The position numbers and the translations under genes were made by a program. The notes beneath the pieces were generated by a model that worked only from the letters and a program-made list of their open reading frames with translations, did no database searches and had not been told where the DNA came from. From Balneolales bacterium (lineage in GTDB: Bacteria; Bacteroidota; Rhodothermia; Balneolales; HLUCCA01), in contig JANJTJ010000049.1 in assembly GCA_024711145.1 (NCBI GenBank), positions 1 through 42,745 on the forward strand: a DNA stretch of 42,745 nt. The letters run 5' to 3'. Positions 1-7,805 of the stretch are shown here, in pieces. Every line of letters begins with the position of its first letter. Position 1 is the stretch's first letter.

Positions 1-1
1 G

Positions 2-1336
2 CCCGTGGAGTTGCCCCCCGGCGGCTACCACATCGTGCCGGGGCTGCCCACCTTCCTGAAAACTCGGGGTGCGCTGGGCATCCGCAGCAGGAGCGCCGTG
101 CTCATCGACACCCTCGCCTACGACGCCCGCTGGAGCATCCCCGACGACCGTAGCATGGAGCGGAGCTGGCCCGCCGTGCCCACTGCCGATCCGCGGAACT
201 GGGTGCCGCACCCCACCGCCGACTCGCGCGGCGCCATAAACCGTGCCCATGCGCCACCCGCATCATCCCCCCGCCTCCGCATGGCCGAGCAGCTCCCGGG
301 CGGCCTGCGCCTCCGGTTCGACCGCCATCTGGAACCGGTCGGCACCGAGCGCCTCACCGTGGACGGCGAGTCCCTGCCCCTGCCGCCGGTCGATCCCATC
401 CATGCCGATACCTGGTGGATTCCCGGTGCGGCCGGCCACCGCCTCGGGTTGGAGTCCGGGGCCTGGAGGTTCGAGACGTACATCGCGCATCCGCCCGGCG
501 AGCAGGAGCTGCGCATCACGGAGATCCACCATCGGCCGGCGGCGGGACAGGCGCCCTTCGTGGAAGTGCGCAACAACGCCGACCGGGCGCTGAACCTGGA
601 GGGAACCGGGTTGCGCGGGGTATCGGATGCGGGCGGGGCCACGGCCTTCGCCTGGCTGCCGCCCGGCGCCTATGCCATCTACCATGCCGATACCCTGGAG
701 GAGGGGCGGTTGCTGGCCGTCTGGCCGGAGGCCAGGGACGCGGTGCGCATCCGGTACGCGCGGTCCACCCTGCCGCATGGCAAATCGGGCGGCACCGTGG
801 TACTCACGGCCGCCGGGGATCGGGCGTTGGATTCGCTCACCTACGAGGGCAGCTGGCACCATCCGGTATATGGCGATGCGGACGGCCGCAGCCTGGAAAA
901 ACGGCGGCCGGAGGGGGCCTCCGACGATCCTACCGGATGGACCACCAACACCACGGCGGCCGGCGCCACGCCCGGGCAACCGAACAGCGTGACGCAGGCG
1001 GCATCCGAACCCGGGCAGGGCCGTGTGTTGCATGCCGAACCGAACCCGTTCAGTCCGGACGGTGACGGGCGGGACGAGTCCCTGCTGCTGCGGGTGCGCC
1101 TGCCGGATCCGGGCCAGGCCCTGCGGGTGCGCATATTCGACCGCTATGGCACCCTGGTGCGGCGGTTGGCGGTGGACCGGCCGGCCGGAACCGGCACCGA
1201 ACTGCATTGGGACGGCCTGGACGACCGGCGGAGGCCCGTGCCGCCCGGGTCCTATCTGGTGCTGGTGGAAACCTACGGAGGTGGCCCCGGGCGGGCATAC
1301 CGCCTGGTGGTAGCCGTTGCGCGGGCCTATCGGTAA
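2..1336 (+). CDS. Secreted lamin-tail-domain protein with FlgD-like C-terminal domain (5' partial)
   Basis: The reading frame is open to the left window edge, so the N-terminus is missing; the GTG at 5 is only the first possible start codon. The visible 443 residues hold the end of one lamin-tail-like (LTD) domain (about 1-75), a linker, a second LTD (about 165-325, ELRITEIHHRP then FVEVRN), and a C-terminal Ig-like domain (about 345-443). That last domain starts NPFSPDGDGRDE and contains RVRIFDRYGTLVRRL and a HWDGLDDRRRPVPPGSY stretch, typical of FlgD-Ig or CHU_C-type C-terminal domains. In Bacteroidota such tails sit on cell-surface or secreted proteins and can act as type IX secretion signals. 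LTDs are often found with secreted nucleases or adhesins, but no catalytic domain is visible here. Export is inference; the substrate is unknown. Confidence 0.8.
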   Translation, partial: PVELPPGGYHIVPGLPTFLKTRGALGIRSRSAVLIDTLAYDARWSIPDDRSMERSWPAVPTADPRNWVPHPTADSRGAINRAHAPPASSPRLRMAEQLPGGLRLRFDRHLEPVGTERLTVDGESLPLPPVDPIHADTWWIPGAAGHRLGLESGAWRFETYIAHPPGEQELRITEIHHRPAAGQAPFVEVRNNADRALNLEGTGLRGVSDAGGATAFAWLPPGAYAIYHADTLEEGRLLAVWPEARDAVRIRYARSTLPHGKSGGTVVLTAAGDRALDSLTYEGSWHHPVYGDADGRSLEKRRPEGASDDPTGWTTNTTAAGATPGQPNSVTQAASEPGQGRVLHAEPNPFSPDGDGRDESLLLRVRLPDPGQALRVRIFDRYGTLVRRLAVDRPAGTGTELHWDGLDDRRRPVPPGSYLVLVETYGGGPGRAYRLVVAVARAYR

Positions 1337-1339
1337 GGC

Positions 1340-1371
1340 TTGCCGGAGCGGCGGCCCGGGCCGTATCCTTG
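1340..1371 (+). promoter_or_regulatory. Putative promoter of murI
   Basis: A TTG at 1340-1342 lies 21 bp before TATCCTTG (1364-1371), which resembles the Bacteroidota -7 element TAnnTTTG. Only 4 nt separate the box from the murI ATG, so the transcript would be leaderless or nearly so. The same arrangement recurs across the window. Confidence 0.5.
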
Positions 1372-1375
1372 CGCC

Positions 1376-2188
1376 ATGAAGCCCAGCCCAAGTTCCCCGA
1401 TCGGGGTGTTCGATTCCGGTATCGGCGGTCTGACCGTGGTCAAATCGGTGATGGAACGCCTGCCCGAAGAGCACATCCTGTATTTCGGAGATACCGCCCG
1501 GGTTCCCTATGGCATCAAGTCCATGGAGACCGTGCGCGAATACGCGCTTCAGATCACGGATTTCCTGCTGCGCCGGAACGTGAAGATGATCGTGATCGCC
1601 TGCAACACGGTGTCGGCGGCGGCGGAGCAGGATGTCCGCCTCCGGGCCGGTGAGATCCCCGTGATCGGCGTGGTGGAAGCCGGCGCCCGCGTGGCCGCCG
1701 AAGCACCCCATCCGCATTCGGTGGTGGGTGTGATCGGCACCCTGGCCACGGTCGGTTCGGGCACCTACGAACGGTCCATCAAAGCCATCGATTCCTCCAT
1801 CCAGGTTTTCTCGAAAGCCTGCCCCTTGCTGGTCCCGCTGGCCGAAGAAGGCTGGGTGGACAACGACGTGGCCCTGCTCACCCTGGAACACTACCTGGCC
1901 GATTTCAAGACCAAGGCCCTGGACGCCCTCATTCTGGGATGCACGCACTACCCCCTGTTCAAGGAGGGCATCGCGCAGGTGATGGGCGAGGGCACCCGCA
2001 TCATCGATTCGGCCGACGCCGTGGCCGACATGGTGGACGCCCGCCTGCGGGCCGCCGGACTCCGGAACACGGAAGGAACCGGCGGTTTCGAATGTTTCGT
2101 TAGCGACAAACCCCAACGGTTCCAGACCCTGGCCGAGCGGTTCCTCGGCAAGGCGGTCCACCGGGTGGAAATCGTCAACGTCTCATAA
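1376..2188 (+). CDS. murI: Glutamate racemase
   Basis: Interconverts L- and D-glutamate to supply D-glutamate for peptidoglycan, in the cytoplasm. From ATG 1376 the protein has 270 residues, the usual length. Both catalytic cysteines are visible: C76 in IVIACNTVSAA and C189 in LILGCTHYPLF. The N-terminal VFDSGIGGLTVV motif carries the conserved Asp13-Ser14. The ORF track starts 12 codons earlier at TTG 1340, but that extension adds unconserved residues (MPERRPGPYPCA) and its TTG coincides with the likely -33 promoter element, so I prefer ATG 1376. The 3' end overlaps the convergent phoH-like gene by 6 nt. No cell-wall genes lie next to it. Confidence 0.95.
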   Translation: MKPSPSSPIGVFDSGIGGLTVVKSVMERLPEEHILYFGDTARVPYGIKSMETVREYALQITDFLLRRNVKMIVIACNTVSAAAEQDVRLRAGEIPVIGVVEAGARVAAEAPHPHSVVGVIGTLATVGSGTYERSIKAIDSSIQVFSKACPLLVPLAEEGWVDNDVALLTLEHYLADFKTKALDALILGCTHYPLFKEGIAQVMGEGTRIIDSADAVADMVDARLRAAGLRNTEGTGGFECFVSDKPQRFQTLAERFLGKAVHRVEIVNVS

Positions 2189-3511
2189 CAACCGGCTGGC
2201 CAACGACGCCAGCTCCGAGCGTTCCCCTTTTTCCAGGGTGACGTGCGCATACAGCGGGTTGTCCCGGATGCGGTCGATGAGGTAGCTCAACCCGTTCGAT
2301 TCGGCATCCAGGAAGGGTGTATCAATCTGGAACACATCTCCCGTGAAGATCACCTTGGTGTTTTCTCCCGCCCGGGTGATGATGGTTTTCACCTCGTGGG
2401 GCGTGAGGTTCTGGGCCTCGTCCACAATGAAGATCACGTTGCTCAGGCTCCGGCCGCGGATGTAGGCCAGGGGCACGATGTGCAGTTTCTCCTGCTCCAC
2501 CAACTCCTCGATCTTCTTGAACTCCTTGTCTTTCTCCCCATACTGGTTCTTGATGAGGGTGAGATTGTCCCACAAGGGTTGCATGTAGGGGTTGATCTTC
2601 GATTTGATGTCGCCCGGCAGGTACCCGATGTCCTTGTTGCTGAGGGGCACGATGGGGCGGGCCAGGTAGATCTGCCGGAATTCGCGGCGTTGCTCCAGGG
2701 CTCCGGCCAGCGCCAACAGGGTTTTTCCGGTACCGGCCGAGCCCGAAATGGTAACCAGCAGCACATCCGGATTCAGGATGGCGTGCAGGGCGAAGGTCTG
2801 TTCCGCATTGCGGGCCTTGATGCTGGCGGCCGATTCGCGCGAAACCCGTTCCACCAGTTTCGTGTGCGGGTTGTAATAGGCCAGAGCCGTCACGTGCTCG
2901 TGGGTGAGGGTGATGTACTGGTTGGCGACCATGGGCGCATCGGTCACGGCGGCCGGTTCCACGGCTCCCTCCCGGTACAACCGGGATATGACGTCCGGAT
3001 CGGCCACCTCCACCTGGATCTTTCCGGTGTACAGATGGTCCACATCCTTCACCTTGCCGGTCTCATAATCCTCGGCCGGCAGATTGAGGGCCCTCGCCTT
3101 CAGGCGGAGGTTCATGTCCTTGGTGACCAGCACCACCTTCTTCTTCTTTTCGGTTTCGGCCAACCGCATGGCCGCGTTCAGGATGCGATGGTCGTACTTG
3201 TGCGCCCCGAAAGCCTGGGAACTGTCCACCTTGGAGTCTTCGTCGGTAAGCACCTTGATGCTCCCGTGCGAGGGCCCGTCCAGCGAGATCCAGTTCTGCA
3301 TGAGGTTCTTGTCGGAGAGCTTGTCCAGATACCGGATGAAGTCCCGGGCGTGGAAATTGATGACCGTGTTCCCCTTCTTGAAATTGTCGATTTCCTCGAG
3401 CACGGGTATGGGAATGGCCACATCGTGTTCCTGGAAATTGAAGATGGCGTTGAAATCGTACAGGATGACCGAGGTATCGAGCACGAAGATTTTCTTGCCG
3501 CTTGGAGACAT
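2183..3511 (-). CDS. PhoH-family ATPase with N-terminal PIN domain
   Basis: 442 residues in two parts. The first is a PIN ribonuclease-like domain (about 5-150) starting KKIFVLDTSVILYD, with further acidic residues in PVLEEID and VTKDMNLRLKA. The second is a PhoH ATPase domain (about 235-442) with Walker A GSAGTGKT (257-264) and Walker B VIFIVDEAQNLTP. This is the PIN-PhoH (PhoH2-like) architecture; characterised homologues are ATP-dependent RNA helicase/ribonucleases. It starts 10 nt after the stop of the trmH-like gene and is probably cotranscribed with it, which fits an RNA-metabolism pair. The 3' end overlaps murI by 6 nt. No Shine-Dalgarno is seen before the ATG. The family is certain; the RNA target is unknown. 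Confidence 0.93.
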   Translation of the reverse strand: MSPSGKKIFVLDTSVILYDFNAIFNFQEHDVAIPIPVLEEIDNFKKGNTVINFHARDFIRYLDKLSDKNLMQNWISLDGPSHGSIKVLTDEDSKVDSSQAFGAHKYDHRILNAAMRLAETEKKKKVVLVTKDMNLRLKARALNLPAEDYETGKVKDVDHLYTGKIQVEVADPDVISRLYREGAVEPAAVTDAPMVANQYITLTHEHVTALAYYNPHTKLVERVSRESAASIKARNAEQTFALHAILNPDVLLVTISGSAGTGKTLLALAGALEQRREFRQIYLARPIVPLSNKDIGYLPGDIKSKINPYMQPLWDNLTLIKNQYGEKDKEFKKIEELVEQEKLHIVPLAYIRGRSLSNVIFIVDEAQNLTPHEVKTIITRAGENTKVIFTGDVFQIDTPFLDAESNGLSYLIDRIRDNPLYAHVTLEKGERSELASLASRLL

Positions 3512-3521
3512 GGAATCGGGG

Positions 3522-4298
3522 CTACGGGTTCACGTTCGGATTTCGGGACAAGGCGATGGATGCGGCGACCGCCGCGTTCAGACTCTCGACGAGATGGGCG
3601 TTGCCCGGAATGCGCACATCGGTGGCCGGCAGGGCGCGTACCGCTTCCGACAGGCCGTTGCCTTCGTTTCCGAGCACCCAGATGGCATCGGCGGGGATGG
3701 TTATGTCGGATAGGGAGACGGAGACCGGGCCGGCATCGAGCCGGAACAGGGGCCGCCCGATGCGCCGGGCGGCCTCGGCCCATTCGGAAATGATGCCGGT
3801 GGCGTAGGGCAGGGCGCCGGTGGCGCCGGCCGTGCTGCGCACCGTTTTCGGATGGAAGAGGTCCACGGTGCCGGTGCCCAGGCCTATGCCCACGGCGCCG
3901 AACCAGGCGGCGCTGCGGTACACGGTGCCCAGGTTGCCGGGGTCTTGGAGCGCGTCGAGCCAGAGCAGTGGACCTGTGCGGCGGGCGAGCAGGTCGGCCA
4001 TGGGTGTGGCATCCGGAATGCGGCACACGGCGATGACCCCTTGGTCGGATTCGGTGGTGGAGAGGGAGCGGAAGTCGTCGGGCTCCACGGTGCGCATCTC
4101 GCAAGGCGGAAGCGGGGGAACGGGGCGGGATGCGTCCAGCACCACCGTTTCCACTTGGATCAACCCGTGGGTGAGCAGCTGCTCCACGGTCCGGAGCCCT
4201 TCGGCGAGGAACCGGCCGGACTCCTCCCGATGTTTGCGGAGGGCCAGTTTGCGGATTTCCGTTCGTTTGGGCCGGCTCAACGGCGGCGGTGCCTGCAT
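3522..4298 (-). CDS. TrmH/SpoU-family RNA 2'-O-methyltransferase
   Basis: 258 residues. Probably methylates a ribose 2'-OH in rRNA or tRNA using S-adenosylmethionine. An N-terminal substrate-binding part (LALRKHREESGRFLAEGLRTVEQLL) precedes the SPOUT domain. The three SpoU motifs are present: DPGNLGTVYRSAAWFG, WVLGNEGNGLS and IPGNAHLVESLNAAVAASI; together they form the trefoil-knot cofactor site. The start at ATG 4298 is supported by a TACATTG box on the same strand, 5 nt upstream. It is the first gene of a two-gene unit with the phoH-like gene. The exact target nucleotide cannot be read from the sequence; RlmB- or TsnR-like roles are both possible. Confidence 0.92.
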   Translation of the reverse strand: MQAPPPLSRPKRTEIRKLALRKHREESGRFLAEGLRTVEQLLTHGLIQVETVVLDASRPVPPLPPCEMRTVEPDDFRSLSTTESDQGVIAVCRIPDATPMADLLARRTGPLLWLDALQDPGNLGTVYRSAAWFGAVGIGLGTGTVDLFHPKTVRSTAGATGALPYATGIISEWAEAARRIGRPLFRLDAGPVSVSLSDITIPADAIWVLGNEGNGLSEAVRALPATDVRIPGNAHLVESLNAAVAASIALSRNPNVNP

Positions 4299-4334
4299 GG
4301 GGCCAATGTAGCAAATTGGTAAGTTGTCCGTGCC
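4299..4334. promoter_or_regulatory. Compact divergent promoter region
   Basis: Only 36 nt separate the start codons of the trmH-like gene (minus) and the outer-membrane protein gene (plus). Each strand has a -7-like box: TACATTG on the minus strand (4310-4304), 5 nt from its ATG, and TAAGTTG on the plus strand (4320-4326), 8 nt from its ATG. No clear -33 TTG is found for either. The two sites are too close for simultaneous polymerase binding. Confidence 0.4.
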
Positions 4335-6245
4335 ATGCGCACTCGGTTGTCGCTCGTTTTATGGATGTTGCCTGTGGCCGCCATGGCCCAGGGGTCGGGC
4401 GGCGAGACCCGGTTCGTGCGCCGGCTCGATGCGGTGGAGTGGCGGCACGGGTCGGTTTGGCAATGGGCCGGCGAAGGTGGGGCATTGGCGTTCGAGCAGA
4501 CGGCGGCCTCGCGGTTCTTCCTGTTGGGTGGCCGGGCAACCAACATCCAGGACGAGTACCAGGGCCGCCTCCGGGTGGAACGGCCCGTGCGGGAGCGGTG
4601 GTCGGTGGTTGCCGATGCGCGCACCCTCACCTACGCCGCCACCGACCTGCGCCAGGATGCGGCCTTGGCCGGCGTAGGCTACCGATCGGCTTCCGGCATG
4701 TCGGTTCGGCCCATGGCCGGGTTCATGCGCGACCGCCGGGGCGGGTTCGACGACGCCGGCTGGGTGGGCTCACTGGACCTCACCGCGCCCGAATCGGAGT
4801 GGGGAGATGGTTGGCATATCCGGCCCGGCGCCTTCCTGGAATACGGCGATCTCGGCGCCCGCCGGATCCTCACCACCCGGTACGCCACCGGCATCCGCTA
4901 CGAGGAAGCCGGCATGCGCCTCGGCCTGGACCTACGCCACGGGCGCAGCCGCCGTGAAGGGTACACCAGCTCCGGTTTCCTCAATTCGACCCCTTCGCCC
5001 CATATCGAATCCATCCGGACCGACACCACCGGGTTCCGGTTCACCCTGGGTGGGCCGTTGACCCGTACCTGGCGCATCGGGTTGGATGTGGACGCCTGGA
5101 ATGTGCTCCGGCGCGTGGAAAACCGGTATCGGTCGGAAGGCGTGGACCCCCTCTACGATTCCCAATCCTTGCGCCAATCCCTGGATTCGCGCATCCATCT
5201 GGTGCGGAACGGCCCCCGGTTCGACACCGATCTGAGCATCGCCTGGGGCGTGGGGATCCGCAGGGCGTCGCTGGTGAACACCCAGGGCTTGCCCCAGGAC
5301 CAGGTGAACCGGCGCGAAGCCTTGCTGGCCGACACCGAAGCCGACCAGGACCGCCTCGAAGTGGCGCTCGACCAGGCGTGGACGCCCGGCGGGCGATTTT
5401 CCTGGTACTGGGGGGGCAGCGCCTCCATCCTCCGGTACGACACCCCCGAATCGAACCCCGACGACCGCGACGAGCTGGCCCTGGCCGTACGGCTGGGGCA
5501 GGAATACCGGTTGTCCGAGGCCTTCAATACCCGGATCGACCTGGCCGGCGAAGCCACGCATTATGTGTTTCTGAAGGCGGTACGCAGCATCGAAAACAAC
5601 TGGAGGCGGAGCATCCGTCTGCGCAACACCAGCGATTGGACCCCCATCGAAGCGCTCACCGTGCGGCATCAGGTCTGGATCCGTGCCAATTATACCGTGG
5701 AGGATTTCCAGCTGGCCGGGAGAACCGGCAACGACCAAAGCGCCCGGGAATGGGGTTTCGAAACCGATACCGACCTCCGGTTGACACCGGGCTGGTACCT
5801 GCGCACCCGGGTGGGGCGGCAGGAATTGCGCATCGGGAAACTGTTCTGGGGCGAATTCACCGAGATCCCGTTGGATACGCTGGTGACCTGGGACGCCACC
5901 ATGGAAATACGGCATGTGCGGGCCGGTGGGGAATGGAGCGTGGGCATGCGGGTATTCCGCAGAACCGATTTCCAGCCCCGGGCCGTGAACCGCATACCCG
6001 AAGGAACCCGCACCGCCACGGGTCTGCAAACCACGCATCAATGGGGGCCGGTGGTCCGGTGGTCGCTCCCCTTGCGCGGGGGCCACGAGATCGCGGTTGC
6101 GGGTTGGTACCAGGTGCAGGCCGTGCGCACCCGCCTGTACACCATCTATCCCGAAGCCCAGCGCGAAGCCTACCTGGCGAACGAACGGCGGGCCGTGTGG
6201 CGCACCTTCCCCAATCTGGACGCCAGCGTGCGGTTCGCCTTCTGA
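4335..6245 (+). CDS. Predicted outer-membrane beta-barrel protein
   Basis: 636 residues with no family I can name. A signal peptide is evident (MRTRLSLVLWMLPVAAMAQ, cleavage after AMA). The rest is rich in alternating aromatic and polar stretches with many Arg, Trp and Tyr residues, and shows repeated strand-turn-strand patterns such as RFTLGGPLTRTWRIGLDVD. The last strand is NLDASVRFAF; a C-terminal Phe is the classic outer-membrane barrel-assembly signature. No plug domain, TonB box or carboxypeptidase-like domain is present, so it is not a TonB receptor. It is probably transcribed alone from the TAAGTTG box; the ALDH gene 33 nt downstream has its own box. Porin-like or structural roles are both possible. 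Confidence 0.75.
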   Translation: MRTRLSLVLWMLPVAAMAQGSGGETRFVRRLDAVEWRHGSVWQWAGEGGALAFEQTAASRFFLLGGRATNIQDEYQGRLRVERPVRERWSVVADARTLTYAATDLRQDAALAGVGYRSASGMSVRPMAGFMRDRRGGFDDAGWVGSLDLTAPESEWGDGWHIRPGAFLEYGDLGARRILTTRYATGIRYEEAGMRLGLDLRHGRSRREGYTSSGFLNSTPSPHIESIRTDTTGFRFTLGGPLTRTWRIGLDVDAWNVLRRVENRYRSEGVDPLYDSQSLRQSLDSRIHLVRNGPRFDTDLSIAWGVGIRRASLVNTQGLPQDQVNRREALLADTEADQDRLEVALDQAWTPGGRFSWYWGGSASILRYDTPESNPDDRDELALAVRLGQEYRLSEAFNTRIDLAGEATHYVFLKAVRSIENNWRRSIRLRNTSDWTPIEALTVRHQVWIRANYTVEDFQLAGRTGNDQSAREWGFETDTDLRLTPGWYLRTRVGRQELRIGKLFWGEFTEIPLDTLVTWDATMEIRHVRAGGEWSVGMRVFRRTDFQPRAVNRIPEGTRTATGLQTTHQWGPVVRWSLPLRGGHEIAVAGWYQVQAVRTRLYTIYPEAQREAYLANERRAVWRTFPNLDASVRFAF

Positions 6246-6267
6246 AGGAAGTACCGCGGGGAAGCGG

Positions 6268-6274
6268 TATTTTG
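6268..6274 (+). promoter_or_regulatory. -7-like box of the aldehyde dehydrogenase gene
   Basis: TATTTTG lies 4 nt before ATG 6279, in the short gap after the outer-membrane protein gene. No clear -33 TTG is present. It follows the TAnnTTG-ATG pattern seen at other starts in the window. Confidence 0.35.
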
Positions 6275-6278
6275 AGGC

Positions 6279-7805
6279 ATGGAATTTCTGAAACGCCTCG
6301 GGCTTGAAGCCCACAATGCCGGCACCACCACCGGTGCCCAATGGTTCCGTTCGGCCGAAGCGCCCGTACTGGAATCGACCACCCCAATCGACGGCCGCCG
6401 CATAGGCACCGTCTCCACCACCACCCGGGCCGAATACGATGCCGTGGTGGCGGCCTCGCAGGCCGCTTTCGAGGTCTGGCGGAACATGCCGGCACCCAAA
6501 CGGGGCGAGATCGTGCGGCAGATCGGCAACAAACTGCGCGAGCACAAAGAGGACCTGGGCAGTCTGGTATCCCTGGAGATGGGCAAGATCCATCAGGAAG
6601 GGTTGGGCGAAGTACAGGAGATGATCGACATCTGCGATTTCGCGGTAGGCCTGAGCCGGCAACTGTATGGGCTCACCATGCATTCCGAACGTCCCAACCA
6701 CCGCATGTACGAGCAATGGCATCCGCTCGGGCCCGTGGGCGTCATCTCCGCTTTCAATTTCCCGGTGGCCGTCTGGAGCTGGAACGCCATGATCGCGGCC
6801 GTCTGCGGCGACACCATCATCTGGAAACCCTCCGAAAAGACCCCGTTGTGCGGCGTGGCCTGCCAGAAGCTCATCCAGGATGTGCTGGTTGAAAACGGGC
6901 TTCCCGAAGGCGTCTTCTGTCTGGTCACCGGCGGTCGCGACCAAGGCCAGTGGTTGGCCGAAGACCGGCGCATCCCGTTGGTTTCGGCTACGGGATCGGT
7001 GCGCATGGGCAAGGCCGTAGGCGCCACCGTGGGTGCCCGCCTGGGCCGCAGCCTGCTGGAACTGGGGGGCAACAACGCCATCATCGTTTCGGAGAAGGCC
7101 GACCTGGAAATGGTGATGCGTGCCGTGGTATTCGGTGCGGTTGGCACGGCCGGCCAGCGTTGCACCAGCACCCGCCGCCTCATCGTGCATCGGAGCATTT
7201 TCGACACCGTGGTGGAACGCCTCAAGAAGATCTACGCGGCCCTGCCCATCGGCGACCCGCTCAAAGCCGGCAACCTGGTGGGTCCCCTGATCGACCGCGA
7301 CGCCGTGGCCAACATGCGGAAAGCGTTGGATGAAGCCGTGAAACACGGCGCCACCGTGCTCTTCGGCGGCGAAACGCTGGAAGGCCCCGGCTACGAAACC
7401 GGTACCTATGTGCGGCCCGCCTTGGTGCTGGCCTCCAACGCGAACCCCATGGTGCAGGAAGAGACGTTCGCGCCGATCCTGTACCTGATGCCCTACGACA
7501 CCTTGCACGAAGCCATCGGCATGCAGAACGGGGTGGTGCAAGGCCTCAGCTCCTCCATCTTCACGCTGGACATGCGCGAGGCCGAACGGTTCCTGTCGGC
7601 CGCCGGCAGCGACTGCGGCATCGCCAACGTGAACATCGGCACCTCGGGCGCCGAAATCGGCGGTGCGTTCGGTGGGGAGAAGGAGACCGGTGGCGGCCGC
7701 GAATCGGGTTCCGATTCCTGGAAAGCCTACATGCGCCGGCAGACCAACACCATCAACTACGGCACCGACCTACCCCTGGCCCAGGGCATCACGTTCGACG
7801 TGTGA
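6279..7805 (+). CDS. Aldehyde dehydrogenase, ALDH7 (alpha-aminoadipic semialdehyde dehydrogenase) type
   Basis: 508 residues, a normal length for the NAD(P)-dependent family. The catalytic Cys is C295 in GQRCTSTRRLIVH and the general-base Glu is E261 in LLELGGNNAII. The start (FLKRLGLEAHNAGTTTG) and end (NVNIGTSGAEIGGAFGG, then ETGGGRESGSDSWKAYMRR) match the ALDH7/antiquitin group, which oxidises alpha-aminoadipate semialdehyde (piperideine-6-carboxylate) in lysine catabolism. No other lysine-degradation gene is nearby, so the physiological substrate remains inference. The last 36 nt overlap the 3' end of the opposite-strand decarboxylase gene. Confidence 0.92.
   Translation: MEFLKRLGLEAHNAGTTTGAQWFRSAEAPVLESTTPIDGRRIGTVSTTTRAEYDAVVAASQAAFEVWRNMPAPKRGEIVRQIGNKLREHKEDLGSLVSLEMGKIHQEGLGEVQEMIDICDFAVGLSRQLYGLTMHSERPNHRMYEQWHPLGPVGVISAFNFPVAVWSWNAMIAAVCGDTIIWKPSEKTPLCGVACQKLIQDVLVENGLPEGVFCLVTGGRDQGQWLAEDRRIPLVSATGSVRMGKAVGATVGARLGRSLLELGGNNAIIVSEKADLEMVMRAVVFGAVGTAGQRCTSTRRLIVHRSIFDTVVERLKKIYAALPIGDPLKAGNLVGPLIDRDAVANMRKALDEAVKHGATVLFGGETLEGPGYETGTYVRPALVLASNANPMVQEETFAPILYLMPYDTLHEAIGMQNGVVQGLSSSIFTLDMREAERFLSAAGSDCGIANVNIGTSGAEIGGAFGGEKETGGGRESGSDSWKAYMRRQTNTINYGTDLPLAQGITFDV

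Noticed and set aside
263-2161. 632-residue antisense ORF over the LTD protein and murI
   Set aside because: Spans two convincing sense genes and the gap between them; composition is typical of a GC-driven shadow frame.
2183-3511. PIN-PhoH toxin-antitoxin module
   Set aside because: In mycobacteria PhoH2 can be coupled to a small antitoxin gene; here the upstream partner is a full-length RNA methyltransferase and no small antitoxin ORF is visible.
2243-3793. 516-residue plus-strand ORF over phoH-like and trmH-like genes
   Set aside because: The minus-strand genes carry complete Walker and SpoU motifs; this frame has none.
4932-7541. 869-residue antisense ORF over the OMP gene and ALDH
   Set aside because: Crosses a gene boundary and contains only mirror composition; ALDH catalytic motifs are on the plus strand.
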